Shown: positions 53,525-61,948 of the stretch, piece by piece
How positions within the stretch are numbered: position 1 is the stretch's first letter
Layout: every line of letters begins with the position of its first letter
Assembly: GCF_022374935.2 (NCBI RefSeq)
Contig: NZ_CP092430.2
Span: 3,658,001 to 3,722,000, forward strand
Direction: 5' to 3'
DNA: 64,000 nt
DNA from: Mycolicibacter virginiensis
Lineage (GTDB): Bacteria > Actinomycetota > Actinomycetes > Mycobacteriales > Mycobacteriaceae
Position numbers and translations under genes: made by a program
Notes under the pieces: model-generated
Database searches by the model: none
The model's input: only the letters and a program-made list of their open reading frames with translations
Told to the model about the DNA's origin: nothing

Positions 53525-55269
53525 CGCCACCGGCCGTCGAGCTGGCCGGCCTGGCCATCGGCTACCGCAGCCGGCGCCGGTCGACGACAGTGGCGACCGG
53601 ACTGGCCGCTCAGGCTCGCCGCGGCGAACTGACCGTGCTGATCGGGCCCAACGGAGCCGGCAAGTCCACCCTGATCCGCACCCTGGCGGGTTTGCAGCCC
53701 GCGCTCGGTGGACGTGTCCTGTTGGACGGCGCCGACCTGACCGCTCTCCCCCGCGACGAGCTGGCCCGCCGAGTCGCGGTGGTGCTGACCGAACGCGTCG
53801 ACCCGGGCTTGTTGTCGGCGCGCGAACTCGTCGGATTGGGCCGCATCCCCCACCTGGGGCTGGGTGCCCGCCTGCGCCCGGTCGACGAGGAGATCATCGA
53901 CTGGGCGCTGGCGGCGACCGGCGCACAGCATCTGGCGTCGCGACCGGCTGCCGAACTGTCCGACGGCGAAAGCCAGCGGGTTCTGACCGCGCGGGCACTG
54001 GCCCAGCAGCCGGGCCTGCTGATCCTCGACGAGCCGACCGCGTTTCTGGACGTGTCGTCGCGAGCCGCACTGTTCGGCCTGCTGCGTGAGCTCGCCCGCG
54101 ACCAGCAGTTGGCGGTGGTGCTGAGCACCCACGATCTGGAATTGGCGCTGCGGGTGGCAGATCGGGTGTGGCTGATGGATCCGGCGGGCACCCTGATGGA
54201 CACCGTGGGCGAAGAGCTGATGTTGTCCGGGCGCATCGGGGACATGTTCGGCAACGACACCCTGCGTTTCGACCCGGCCAGCGGCATGTTCGAGCTCAGT
54301 ACCCGCGCCGACAGCGATGGCGCGGCACGCACCGCACGCGTCGACGCTGAAGAGCCGTTGCACTCCGCACTGACGCGGGTGCTGTCGCGGGAGGGCTGGA
54401 GTATCGGCGATTCTGCCGAAATCGTGCTCACAGCAACCGATCCCGGTGCCATCACGCTGCGTACCGCCGGCGACAACCACGTCGTTGCGCTGCGCGACCT
54501 GCCGCAGCGACTGCGTACCCTGCCCGCGACCCCGCATCGCTGCGCGCCCCAGACTCGGACGTTCGCGGCACTGGCCGAGTTATCCACTGTGAGCTCCTAT
54601 TTCGCGGTCTCGACCGGGACCGCTGACGACACCGGCTGGCGTCCGGTGACGCAGCTCTACACCGACACCGACCTGCTGGCCGGCGCGGTTGCCGGCGTGC
54701 AGGATCGCATCGGGGCGTCGGATCTACGCGTGGCGGTATCCACCTTCTACCTCGGATATGCGGCGCGGCTGTGGTCGATCGGACTCGGCGGGCTCGCCGA
54801 GCACGGGTTGCTGATCGATCTGGACCCCGATCAACTCTGGTACTCCGACTGCGGCGGCAGCGTCCGGCTTCACCTGCCGAATCCGGTGGCCTGGCAGACA
54901 CCGTCAGCCAATGCGGATCTGGAGCCGATGCTGGCCGAGATGGTCCTGACCGAACACCTGACGCCGTTGGCCGCCGCGGTGCGTCGGCTCGGTCCGATCT
55001 CGCAGCGACTGCTGGACGGCAATGCCGCCTCCGCAGCTCTGGGCGCCGCCCGCGCCCTGTGCTGGCATCACGGTGGAAGTCTCGCGGACGAACCGAGCTG
55101 GGAACTCGCACGAAACATCTGCGAAGGCGAATATCTCAACGGCACAGTGTGTTTCGACGCCTCCAGCACGGATTATCGCCGGACCAGCTGCTGCCTGTTC
55201 TATCGCACGCCGGGCGGCGGCCTGTGCGGCGACTGCGCACTGACCCACAAACCTTGTCTGGACCGATGA
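53521..55269 (+). CDS. btuD-fhuF fusion: ABC importer ATPase fused to a C-terminal FhuF-like 2Fe-2S reductase domain
   Basis: A 582-residue two-domain protein. Residues 1 to about 255 are a FecE/BtuD ATPase: Walker A GPNGAGKST (42-50), signature LSDGESQ (146-152, a variant of LSGGQ), Walker B LLILDEPTAFLD and the H-loop VLSTHDLELAL. Residues about 285-582 resemble ferric-siderophore reductase FhuF, ending in Cys557-Cys558-x10-Cys569-x2-Cys572, the unusual spacing that binds FhuF's 2Fe-2S centre. Under a cobalamin riboswitch, the reductase half could release imported corrinoid by reducing Co(III). A siderophore role is the alternative. No stop or frameshift separates the halves. Confidence 0.9.
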   Translation: MTPPAVELAGLAIGYRSRRRSTTVATGLAAQARRGELTVLIGPNGAGKSTLIRTLAGLQPALGGRVLLDGADLTALPRDELARRVAVVLTERVDPGLLSARELVGLGRIPHLGLGARLRPVDEEIIDWALAATGAQHLASRPAAELSDGESQRVLTARALAQQPGLLILDEPTAFLDVSSRAALFGLLRELARDQQLAVVLSTHDLELALRVADRVWLMDPAGTLMDTVGEELMLSGRIGDMFGNDTLRFDPASGMFELSTRADSDGAARTARVDAEEPLHSALTRVLSREGWSIGDSAEIVLTATDPGAITLRTAGDNHVVALRDLPQRLRTLPATPHRCAPQTRTFAALAELSTVSSYFAVSTGTADDTGWRPVTQLYTDTDLLAGAVAGVQDRIGASDLRVAVSTFYLGYAARLWSIGLGGLAEHGLLIDLDPDQLWYSDCGGSVRLHLPNPVAWQTPSANADLEPMLAEMVLTEHLTPLAAAVRRLGPISQRLLDGNAASAALGAARALCWHHGGSLADEPSWELARNICEGEYLNGTVCFDASSTDYRRTSCCLFYRTPGGGLCGDCALTHKPCLDR

Positions 55270-55282
55270 AAGAAGGATTCCC

Positions 55283-55861
55283 ATGACCGAGAACACCGGC
55301 ACCGTCGTCGCCGATCCTCCCATCGTCGACACCGAAGACCGCGGTCGCGAACAACGCTGGCCGCTGCCGACCGATCAGCAGAGCCTGCTGGATCTGCTGC
55401 ACCTGTGCTTCGACGAGTACTGGAACGAGATCTGGTTCGGCATCATCATGGAAGGCGCGGCCTGGGAGGTGGCCGCCCCCAACGCGCCGCGCAAGATCGG
55501 CATGCTCGACGGCTACGCCACCATCGACTTCGGCCGCTGGCACTTTCACCTCTGCATCGGCAAGCATCGGGCCAGCGGCTCGGAGCTGGGCCGCATCCGG
55601 CGCTGTAGCCGGGCCGAGCTGTACCGCCGAATCGGCAAGGACGGCAACCCGCAGTCGTGGGGTGTGCGCCTGTTCAACGGGCGCGACGAGCAGATGATGA
55701 CCGTGATGCTGCCGAACCCATTCCTGACCAACGACCAGCAGATGCGCGACGAGCCCGAGTGGGGCCAGCTGGAGTTGTGGGACAAGCTGCGCGACAAGTA
55801 CCTGGGTCTGGGGCCCGACCCGTTGGACCGCGGCGGAAACCGGATCCGCTGCGGCGGTTAG
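55283..55861 (+). CDS. Conserved protein of unknown function in the importer operon
   Basis: A 192-residue soluble protein, start ATG 55283, 13 bases after the importer ATPase with an aaggat ribosome site. Blocks that look conserved are FDEYWNEIWFGIIMEGAAWE, split here by no gap, then LDGYATIDFGRWHFHLCIGKH (with a His-x-His-x-Cys cluster), CSRAELYRRIG, and MLPNPFLTNDQQM near the C-terminus. No signal peptide or membrane helix. I do not recognise a named family with confidence. Position in a B12-riboswitch operon suggests a cytosolic corrinoid or metal handler acting after import. The last codons and stop lie in a repeat element. Confidence 0.75.
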   Translation: MTENTGTVVADPPIVDTEDRGREQRWPLPTDQQSLLDLLHLCFDEYWNEIWFGIIMEGAAWEVAAPNAPRKIGMLDGYATIDFGRWHFHLCIGKHRASGSELGRIRRCSRAELYRRIGKDGNPQSWGVRLFNGRDEQMMTVMLPNPFLTNDQQMRDEPEWGQLELWDKLRDKYLGLGPDPLDRGGNRIRCGG

Positions 55862-55966
55862 CGAGACTCGACGAAGGAGAGCCGAAGCTGGACCGCCGCA
55901 ACAAACCCGGCGGTTAGCGAGACTCGACGAAGGAGAGCCGAAGCTGGACCGCCCCAACAAACCCGG
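55853..55966. repeat. Tandem copies of the dispersed palindromic repeat
   Basis: Two copies of the element at 26572-26618, 57 bases apart (55853-55897 and 55910-55953), each followed by a caacaaaccc spacer, with a partial third start at about 55965. Each folds by ggcggt/accgcc outer arms. The first copy contains the stop codon of the preceding gene. Confidence 0.8.
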
Positions 55967-55994
55967 CGGTTAGCCCCGCGGTTAGGCAGGAGAC

Positions 55995-56055
55995 GTTGAT
56001 TCTGCGTCCAGGGCTGTGCGCGGAGGCTGGGAACAGCCCTGGACGCAGTTTCAAC
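55995..56055. terminator. Long perfect hairpin between convergent operons
   Basis: Perfect 16-base arms ctgcgtccagggctgt (56002-56017) and acagccctggacgcag (56033-56048), extended by gttga (55995-55999) with tcaac (56051-56055). It lies between the importer operon and the convergent PPE gene and is almost surely a bidirectional terminator. Confidence 0.88.
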
Positions 56056-56068
56056 GCGCCCGGTCCGG

Positions 56069-57805
56069 CTAGTCCGGTTCGGCCGGCCAGGTGTTGGGCA
56101 TCATCGGGCTGATCGCCCCACCGCCGAACCCGTCGTCGGCCAGGGCGGTCAGTCCGCTCGGCCGTGCGCTGGCCACCCGGTGAGTGCCACCGGTGAAGCC
56201 CTGCGAGCCGGTACCTCTACTCGAGGCGAGTGCCCCGGCAAATTCCGGCATCGGGTCCGGCTCCAAGTCCATGTACTCGTAGCCGCGACCGCGCATCCCA
56301 GCCTTGGCCCGGCGCCGACGTCGCTGCGGCGCAGCCTCTTCCGCCGCGGCGGCCTCGGGAACATCTGCACTGTCCGGTTTCGGCGCCGCCTTCTTCCGCG
56401 TGCTGGTGCCCGATCCCCGGCGAGCCCCCATGTCGAGGCCCCCCACCATGTACATGTAGGCCGGCATCGTGACCGACGGGGGCCCCGCCGGGGTCGGCGG
56501 CGGTGCGCCGGGCGGCGGCGGGGCAGCCGCGGCCGGTGCGCTCGCAGGGGCGGGCGCGGGAGCCGGAGCAGGAGCCGGAGCGGGAGCCGGTGCCGGCGGC
56601 GAAGCCATCGCCAGCCCGGGCGGCGGCGGGGCAGGCGGCGGCACCGCTGCTGCCACCGCATGATGCGCCAGAGCCCCGATGCCCAGACCGCCGATCACCC
56701 CGGCGGGCGCCAGCACGGTCGTGGCGGCGAGCGCCGGCAACAGCGCCGGCAGCAGCGCCGTCTGGGTGATCAGGTAGTTGAGCGCCTGGATGGTGTTGCC
56801 GATCGTCGAGGTGACGATCTCGACCATCGCCAACGGCACGACCAGGCCAAGGCCCTGGGGATTGAACAGCGCGGTGTACATGATCGCGATCAGGTCGTCG
56901 ATGATGACGATGCTGGTGAACGCGAAGTAGGAGCCCGGGTCCAGCGGCACCGAGAAGATGTAGGCCAGGTTTCCCGGGTTGAAGAAGCTCAGCGGGTTGC
57001 CCGTCCAGCCCAGCCACGACCCGGGGACGCCCCACGGCGGCAGCAACGACGAACCGTTCTGCAGACTGGCGAAGAATTCGGCGAGCGGGTCCGCGAGACC
57101 GGTGAAGCCGATCTTGTTGAAGAACTCCTGCAGCTCGGCATACAGCGGGTACTGACCGCTGTCGGGATAAGGCGGATGCGGGACCAGGCTCTCGAGCCAT
57201 TTGGCGAAGTCCAGAAACCACTGCGGTGGCTCCGGCGCGGTGTCGGCCGCGCTGCCGGGCGTCTTGAGCACGGCCGGCGCCGGTTCGATCTGAGCTGTCG
57301 CCGCGGTCGCTACCGCCGCGCCGGCCACCGCCTGGTAGGTGGTCATCACGGCTGCCGCCTGCGCCCACATCCGCGCATAGTCGGCCTCGTTCAACGCGAT
57401 CGGAATCGTGTTGACACCAAAGAAGTTTGTACCCACCAGCACCGCGTGGGTGACGTGGTTGGCGACCAACTCGGCCATGGTCGGCATCGCCGCCAACGCA
57501 GCGGTGTAGGCCGCCGCCGCGGTCTGCTGCTGCGCGGCCGTCACCGTCGCATCGCCACCGGCGCGCAGTAGCCAGGCCAGATACGGGGCATTAGCGGCCA
57601 CGAACTCCTCAGCGGACGGGCCCTGCCACGCCCCGGCTTGCACTGCACCCAGCACCGCCGTCAATTCGTCGGCGACCGCGTGGTATTCAGTGCTCAGCGC
57701 GCTCCACGCGGCGGCCGATGACAATAGCGGACCAGCCCCCGGGCCGGCCGACAGTGACGTTGAATGGACTTCTGGCGGTGAGGCCATCCAGATGGGTGCG
57801 GTCAT
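56069..57805 (-). CDS. PPE protein of the PPW subfamily, PPE2-like
   Basis: A 578-residue PPE protein. The N-terminal 180-residue PPE domain starts [15 protein letters not shown] and has [12 protein letters not shown] and [17 protein letters not shown] hydrophobic central region follows (about 260-390), then a (Pro-Ala)n tract, a basic cluster [21 protein letters not shown], and the PPW signature PMMPNTW. The basic cluster and B12-riboswitch leader match what is reported for M. tuberculosis PPE2. PPE proteins sit in or outside the mycobacterial outer membrane; a channel for corrinoid or cobalt is the best inference. Its start overlaps the stop of a 13-codon leader ORF. Confidence 0.92.
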   Translation of the reverse strand: MTAPIWMASPPEVHSTSLSAGPGAGPLLSSAAAWSALSTEYHAVADELTAVLGAVQAGAWQGPSAEEFVAANAPYLAWLLRAGGDATVTAAQQQTAAAAYTAALAAMPTMAELVANHVTHAVLVGTNFFGVNTIPIALNEADYARMWAQAAAVMTTYQAVAGAAVATAATAQIEPAPAVLKTPGSAADTAPEPPQWFLDFAKWLESLVPHPPYPDSGQYPLYAELQEFFNKIGFTGLADPLAEFFASLQNGSSLLPPWGVPGSWLGWTGNPLSFFNPGNLAYIFSVPLDPGSYFAFTSIVIIDDLIAIMYTALFNPQGLGLVVPLAMVEIVTSTIGNTIQALNYLITQTALLPALLPALAATTVLAPAGVIGGLGIGALAHHAVAAAVPPPAPPPPGLAMASPPAPAPAPAPAPAPAPAPASAPAAAAPPPPGAPPPTPAGPPSVTMPAYMYMVGGLDMGARRGSGTSTRKKAAPKPDSADVPEAAAAEEAAPQRRRRRAKAGMRGRGYEYMDLEPDPMPEFAGALASSRGTGSQGFTGGTHRVASARPSGLTALADDGFGGGAISPMMPNTWPAEPD

Positions 57806-57843
57806 CGCACACCGCCGGATGCCACCCGAAAAGGGCGCAACAT
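57802..57843 (-). CDS. Leader ORF coupled to the PPE start (13 codons)
   Basis: ATG at 57843 encodes [13 protein letters not shown] and its TGA (57804-57802) overlaps the PPE ATG at 57805 (ATGA). The only ribosome-site-like sequence released by the riboswitch, gagagagctg (about 57864-57855), lies upstream of this ORF, not next to the PPE start. Translation of the small ORF therefore probably delivers ribosomes to the PPE gene. From memory, a comparable upstream ORF was reported for M. tuberculosis ppe2. Too short to judge by coding statistics. Confidence 0.6.
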   Translation of the reverse strand: MLRPFRVASGGVR

Positions 57844-57859
57844 AAGGGTTTTTCAGCTC

Positions 57860-58051
57860 TCTCGGGGTACACCGCCCCGGGTCGCAGGATGCGACGATGT
57901 GAGTGTCCTGACTCTCGGATCAACGCTCGCCTCGCCTTCCAGCTCCATCAGAGCCGTGGCAGTTGAGGGTCGCTCCCCGATCACAGTGGCGGGACCGTGC
58001 CGGATTCACACCGGCTTCCTGCACCATCGTTGCCGTACCCGGGCATTATCG
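57860..58051 (-). promoter_or_regulatory. Cobalamin riboswitch before PPE gene (first)
   Basis: On the minus strand: gcaggaagccggtgtgaatcc (about 58024-58004, given in part), gcacggtcccgccactgtg, a full peripheral arm, then B12 box agtcaggacactcac (57912-57898). The platform hairpin cgggg...ccccg (57879-57863) and gagagagctg repeat the importer arrangement nearly base for base, so both genes should respond to the same ligand. Confidence 0.93.
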
Positions 58052-58084
58052 CACGCTGCGGCGCGCGACGCCCGGAAAGCGCGA

Positions 58085-59401
58085 CTACACGCTGGCCCGG
58101 CCTGAGCCGCGCACCGCAGCGGCGACCGCATCGGCCAGCGCGTCGACGTCGGTGGGAGCCAACTCGGCGATGGTGATCCGCAGGCCCGCAGTGCCCCGGA
58201 TCCGGAACCGCGCCCCCGGCGCCGCAGCCCAGCCTGCGGCGAACAACGCCGTCATCGCCACCGCCTCGTCGGGCACCGGGATCCATACGTTGAGCCCGGA
58301 CCGGCCGTGCGCGATCACGCCCCGGTCGGCCAGCGCCGCGCACAGCCCGAGGCGGGCCGCGCGGTAGGCGGCTTCGGCCTCGGCCACCCGCCGCGTCGCC
58401 GCGTCGTCGCGCCACAGGTCTACCGCCAGGTTCTGCAGCAGGTGGCTGACCCAGCCCGGCCCGAGCCGCTGGCGACCCTGCACCCGTTCGACGGTGCGCT
58501 GGTCACCGGCCAGCACCGCCAGCCGCAGGTCCGGGCCATACGCCTTCGCCGCCGACCGAACGAACGCCCAGTGCCGGGTCACGCCCGCCAGCGGATGCAG
58601 CGGCACCCCGGCGATCGCCGCACCGTGGTCGTCTTCGACGACCAGCACATCGGCTGCGTCCAGCAGAGCCCGCAGGGCATCGGCTCGTTCGGCGGAAACC
58701 GCGGCGCCGGTGGGATTTTGGGCGCGACTGGTCACCACCACAGCACGCACCCCCCGTTGCAGCGCGCGGTCCAGGTCGGCAGGCAGCGGGCCGTCGTCAT
58801 CGACTCCGACCGGCTCCGGTGTCAGCCCCAGCGCGCCGAGCAGATCGAGCAGGTTGGGCCACCCCGGATCTTCGACGGCCACCCGGTCACCGGGACGCAG
58901 GTGGGCGCTGAGCACCCGCTCGATTCCGTCCAGGGCCCCGGAGGTGACCGCGAGGTGGTCGGCCGGTACACCGTCGGCGGCCAGCTCGGCCGCGGCATGC
59001 TCGGCCAGTGCCGACGCGATCGGCGGATGCCCGTAGAGCACCACCGGCCCGGGGTGCGCCGGCACAGCGGCGATAGCGGGCAGCAGCGCCGGGTTGGGGT
59101 TTCCGGTGGACAGATCCCGCACGTCCGGCGGCACGGCCAGCCCGCGCAGCGAGCGCGGTGTGGTCGCCGGCCGATCTCGCACCCGGGTGCCACGGCGACC
59201 GGAGCTTTCGACCGCGCCGCGGTCGCGCAGCAGCCGGTAGGCGGCGGCGACGGTGTTCGGGTTCACCCCGAGTTGCTGGGCCAGCCCGCGTATCGGCGGC
59301 AGCGCGGCCCCGGGTGCCAACGCGCCGCGCGCGATGCCTTCCTCGACGCTCGCCGCGATGGCCTCGGCTCCCCCGCCGGTAATGCTGTATTGTACTGGCA
59401 C
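58085..59401 (-). CDS. MocR-type GntR/aminotransferase regulator
   Basis: A 438-residue regulator: winged-helix GntR domain at about 10-75 (PPIRGLAQQLGVNPNTVAAAYRLL) and a fold-type I aminotransferase-like effector domain (about 95-435) with the PLP-binding lysine in RSAAKAYGPDL. These proteins sense PLP or an amino compound and usually control a neighbouring vitamin B6 or amine gene. GTG 59401 appears leaderless, since an operator repeat overlaps the start. It faces a split-barrel gene of the PNP-oxidase superfamily. Both are enclosed between the two B12-controlled PPE genes. Confidence 0.9.
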   Translation of the reverse strand: MPVQYSITGGGAEAIAASVEEGIARGALAPGAALPPIRGLAQQLGVNPNTVAAAYRLLRDRGAVESSGRRGTRVRDRPATTPRSLRGLAVPPDVRDLSTGNPNPALLPAIAAVPAHPGPVVLYGHPPIASALAEHAAAELAADGVPADHLAVTSGALDGIERVLSAHLRPGDRVAVEDPGWPNLLDLLGALGLTPEPVGVDDDGPLPADLDRALQRGVRAVVVTSRAQNPTGAAVSAERADALRALLDAADVLVVEDDHGAAIAGVPLHPLAGVTRHWAFVRSAAKAYGPDLRLAVLAGDQRTVERVQGRQRLGPGWVSHLLQNLAVDLWRDDAATRRVAEAEAAYRAARLGLCAALADRGVIAHGRSGLNVWIPVPDEAVAMTALFAAGWAAAPGARFRIRGTAGLRITIAELAPTDVDALADAVAAAVRGSGRASV

Positions 59402-59420
59402 ATCTCCAATATTGCACTAG
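59388..59420. promoter_or_regulatory. Direct-repeat operator for the MocR regulator
   Basis: tattgtactgg (59388-59398) and tattgcactag (59410-59420) are direct repeats exactly 22 bases apart, two helical turns, in the divergent MocR/split-barrel promoter. Direct repeats with this spacing are typical of MocR regulators such as PdxR/GabR. A tacatt -10-like hexamer follows at 59421. Confidence 0.6.
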
Positions 59421-59441
59421 TACATTAATGGAGGCAACCCC

Positions 59442-60098
59442 GTGTCCTACGCACCGACACCCCAGACCACCCCCACCCGGTATCGGGAACGGGCTCGCTA
59501 CGACCGCGACACCGTGCACCGCATCCTGGACGAGGCGCTGATCTGCCACCTGGGATACACCCGCGACGGCCATCCGGTGGTGCTGCCGACCACGCACGCC
59601 CGGGTCGACGAGACGCTGTATCTGCACGGCTCCACCGGCAGCGGCCCGGTGCTGGCCGCCGGCCCGGGCGGTCTGCCGGTCTGCGTCACCGCCACCCTGG
59701 TCGACGGGCTGGTGCTGGCCCGCTCGGCGCTGCATCATTCGATGGCCTACCGCTCGGTGGTCGTCATCGGCGCCGCCCGCCTGGTCGACGACGAGGCCGA
59801 GAAGCGGCTCGGGCTGGACGCACTGCTCGATCACGTCGCACCCGGCCGGGCCGCCGACGCCCGGCCGCCCAACCGCCGGGAACTGGCGGCCACTGCGGTG
59901 CTGGCGCTCGACCTGGTGAAGGTGTCCGCCTCGGTGCGCGACGGCGGCCCCAACGACGAACCCGAGGACGTCACTCTGCCGCACTGGGCGGGAGTGGTCC
60001 CGCTGCGGATGGTCGCCGGACGCCCGGAACCGGCCGCCGACCTCGACCCGGCCATCGCGCTGCCGTCTTACCTGGAGTCTTACCGCAGACCGCGCTGA
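59442..60098 (+). CDS. Pyridoxamine-5'-phosphate-oxidase-like split-barrel protein
   Basis: A 218-residue FMN-binding split-barrel protein: [41 protein letters not shown] covers the family N-terminus (start YDRDTVHRI, end PVVLPTTHA), [29 protein letters not shown] the second block, and [11 protein letters not shown] the C-terminal strand. GTG start with ribosome site ggagg. Members are often annotated as PNPOx-like and are common next to MocR regulators; true PNP oxidase activity is not shown. The 3' end overlaps the convergent PPE gene by 19 bases. Confidence 0.86.
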   Translation: MSYAPTPQTTPTRYRERARYDRDTVHRILDEALICHLGYTRDGHPVVLPTTHARVDETLYLHGSTGSGPVLAAGPGGLPVCVTATLVDGLVLARSALHHSMAYRSVVVIGAARLVDDEAEKRLGLDALLDHVAPGRAADARPPNRRELAATAVLALDLVKVSASVRDGGPNDEPEDVTLPHWAGVVPLRMVAGRPEPAADLDPAIALPSYLESYRRPR

Positions 60099-61678
60099 TA
60101 CTCCGGCATCCAGGTGCCCGGCGTCATCGGAGTGGTGGCACCGCCGCCGAAGGCGTCGGCCGCCAGGGCGGTGAGTCCACTCGGCAGCACGGCATCCGAG
60201 GCGTCGTCTAAGTCCATGTATTCGTACCCGCGGCCGAGCATGTCGGCCTTTGCGCGCCGCCGCCGGCGGGACTTGACCTTCTCCTCGGCGACCACGGCGT
60301 CCACCGGCGCCGCGGCGGCCTCGGGCTCCGCGGCCTTGCGTCGGCGAGCACTGGTGCCCGCGGCCCGACGGGCCTGCTGGCTCGCGCCGGCGACCAGATA
60401 CATCGCGGCCAGACTGTCCCCCGGGGACAGCGGTGGTGCGGGCGGCGGAGGGGGCGCCGGCGGCGCTGCGGGCGGCGGCGGTGCAAGAGCGGGCGCCGGA
60501 GCGAGGGCCGGGGCCGGAGCGGGAACCGGCGGCGTCGGAGCGACCGTCAGGCCGGCGAACGGCGGGGGCATGACCGGAACCACCGGAACCGGAACCGCAT
60601 GCAGCGCAGCCAGGCCGGACAACCCCGCCAATCCGGCCAACGGCGCCGCGGCCAGTGGCGCCAATGCGGCGGTCAGCATCGGCAGCACAACCGGAATCAG
60701 CACCAGAGCCTGCTCCAGCAGCGTCTTGAGCAGGGCGATCACGTCGGTGATGATGGTGCCGATCGCCTGTACGGCGGTGAACATCAGCGTCGCGGCGATG
60801 GTGGCCGGATTACCGGAGGCGAAGGCCGCGGCCAGATCCGCGGCGATGAACGCGAACGTCTGCGACAGATAGGCCGCGAACGAGCCGAAGTCCATCGGGT
60901 AGCCGAGCGCGAACGCGATGTTGAACGGGTGCAGAAAGCTCAGCGGATTGCCGGTGATGCTCAGCCAGGGGTCGAACCCGCCGAACATCGACTGGAGGAA
61001 CGGGTTGCTCGCCAGCTCATCGATCATCGGCTGCAGCACCTTGTTGTAGAAATCGGTGTAGCCGCTGTTCTGCAGCCATTCCATGATCTCGTTCTGTCGA
61101 TCCGGCGGAAGCTGCGGCTGGCTGGCGTCCGCGGACTGGGCTTTGGCGATCTGTGGCGCCGCCGACGTCTGCGGGCTCGACGCCACCGCGGTGCCCGCTA
61201 CGGCCTGATAGGTAGCCATCACGGTGGCGGCCTGCAACCACATCCGGCCGTAGTCGGCCTCATTGAGCGTGATCGGGATGGTGTTGACACCGAAGAAGTT
61301 GGTGGCCACCAGCACCGCGTGGGTGGCGTGATTGGCCGCAAGTTCACCCAGCGTCGGCATCGCGGCCAGTGCGGTGCTGTAGGCGGTGGCCGCGGCCTGC
61401 TGGGCGGTGGCGGTCAGGGCGCTGGCGACCCCGGCCTGGATCAGCCACGCCAGATACGGCAGATTCGCCGCCACATACGCTTCGGCGCTGGGACCCTGCC
61501 ACGCCCCGGCCTGCACTGCCCCCAGCAGTGCCGTCAACTCGTCGGCGACCGCACTGTATTCGGCGCTCAGCGTGTTCCATGCGGCAGCCGACGCCAACAG
61601 CGGACCAGCCCCGGGGCCCGCCGACAGCAATGTCGAGTGGACTTCGGGTGGAGACGCGATCCAGATCGGCGCGGTCAC
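60080..61678 (-). CDS. PPE protein of the PPW subfamily (second paralogue)
   Basis: A 532-residue paralogue of the PPE at 56069. It shares [28 protein letters not shown] and [19 protein letters not shown] in the PPE domain, a hydrophobic middle, a Pro/Ala tract, the basic cluster [21 protein letters not shown] and the PMTPGTW signature. Unlike the first copy, its GTG start (61678) lies about 12 bases after the riboswitch-linked gagagagctg, with no intervening small ORF. Same likely role: envelope passage of corrinoid or cobalt. Probably arose by local duplication, leaving the MocR pair between the copies. Confidence 0.92.
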   Translation of the reverse strand: MTAPIWIASPPEVHSTLLSAGPGAGPLLASAAAWNTLSAEYSAVADELTALLGAVQAGAWQGPSAEAYVAANLPYLAWLIQAGVASALTATAQQAAATAYSTALAAMPTLGELAANHATHAVLVATNFFGVNTIPITLNEADYGRMWLQAATVMATYQAVAGTAVASSPQTSAAPQIAKAQSADASQPQLPPDRQNEIMEWLQNSGYTDFYNKVLQPMIDELASNPFLQSMFGGFDPWLSITGNPLSFLHPFNIAFALGYPMDFGSFAAYLSQTFAFIAADLAAAFASGNPATIAATLMFTAVQAIGTIITDVIALLKTLLEQALVLIPVVLPMLTAALAPLAAAPLAGLAGLSGLAALHAVPVPVVPVMPPPFAGLTVAPTPPVPAPAPALAPAPALAPPPPAAPPAPPPPPAPPLSPGDSLAAMYLVAGASQQARRAAGTSARRRKAAEPEAAAAPVDAVVAEEKVKSRRRRRAKADMLGRGYEYMDLDDASDAVLPSGLTALAADAFGGGATTPMTPGTWMPEYQRGLR

Positions 61679-61689
61679 GGTCGTCAGCT

Positions 61690-61845
61690 CTCTCGGGTTA
61701 CCCGCCCCGAATCGGAGGTTGCGACGACGTGAGTGTCTGGCTCTCGGGTGAGGTCACTCCCCCGATGACAGTGGCGGGACCGCTCCGGATTAACACCGGA
61801 TTCCTACATCGTCATCGCCTTACCGGCGAATTGTCGCACGTTGAG
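61690..61845 (-). promoter_or_regulatory. Shortened cobalamin riboswitch before PPE gene (second)
   Basis: On the minus strand: taggaatccggtgttaatcc (61806-61787), ggagcggtcccgccactgtc, then a short connector of about 30 bases to B12 box agccagacactcac (61745-61732). The first PPE riboswitch has about 65 bases there, so the peripheral arm has been trimmed. The platform (cggggcgggtaacccg, then gagagagctg) is retained. The L5 loop reads ggtgttaa instead of ggtgcgaa, another departure. Confidence 0.88.
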
Positions 61846-61859
61846 CGTCGCCGGCACCC

Positions 61860-61917
61860 CCGAGTGGGAAATCCACGACGACTCCGTCGGCGTGTCCGTC
61901 GGGAGATCCCCACTCGG
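61860..61917. terminator. Hairpin after icd2
   Basis: Arms ccgagtggg (61860-61868) and cccactcgg (61909-61917) are perfect, with further partial pairing (gaaatcc/ggagatc) inside. It lies 32 bases beyond the icd2 stop on the minus strand and just upstream of the PPE riboswitch, so it probably separates the two transcripts. Confidence 0.65.
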
Positions 61918-61948
61918 CGGGGCCGAGGCGGCAGGGAGCCGCCCGACC

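Noticed and set aside
53521..55269. Two separate genes (ATPase and FhuF) joined by a sequencing error
   Set aside because: The frame and codon pattern continue smoothly through the linker, with no start plus ribosome site near the domain boundary; still listed as a check.
56530..56610. Low-complexity DNA repeat or CRISPR-like array
   Set aside because: It is the Pro-Ala tract of the PPE protein; there are no spaced repeats of CRISPR type anywhere in the window.
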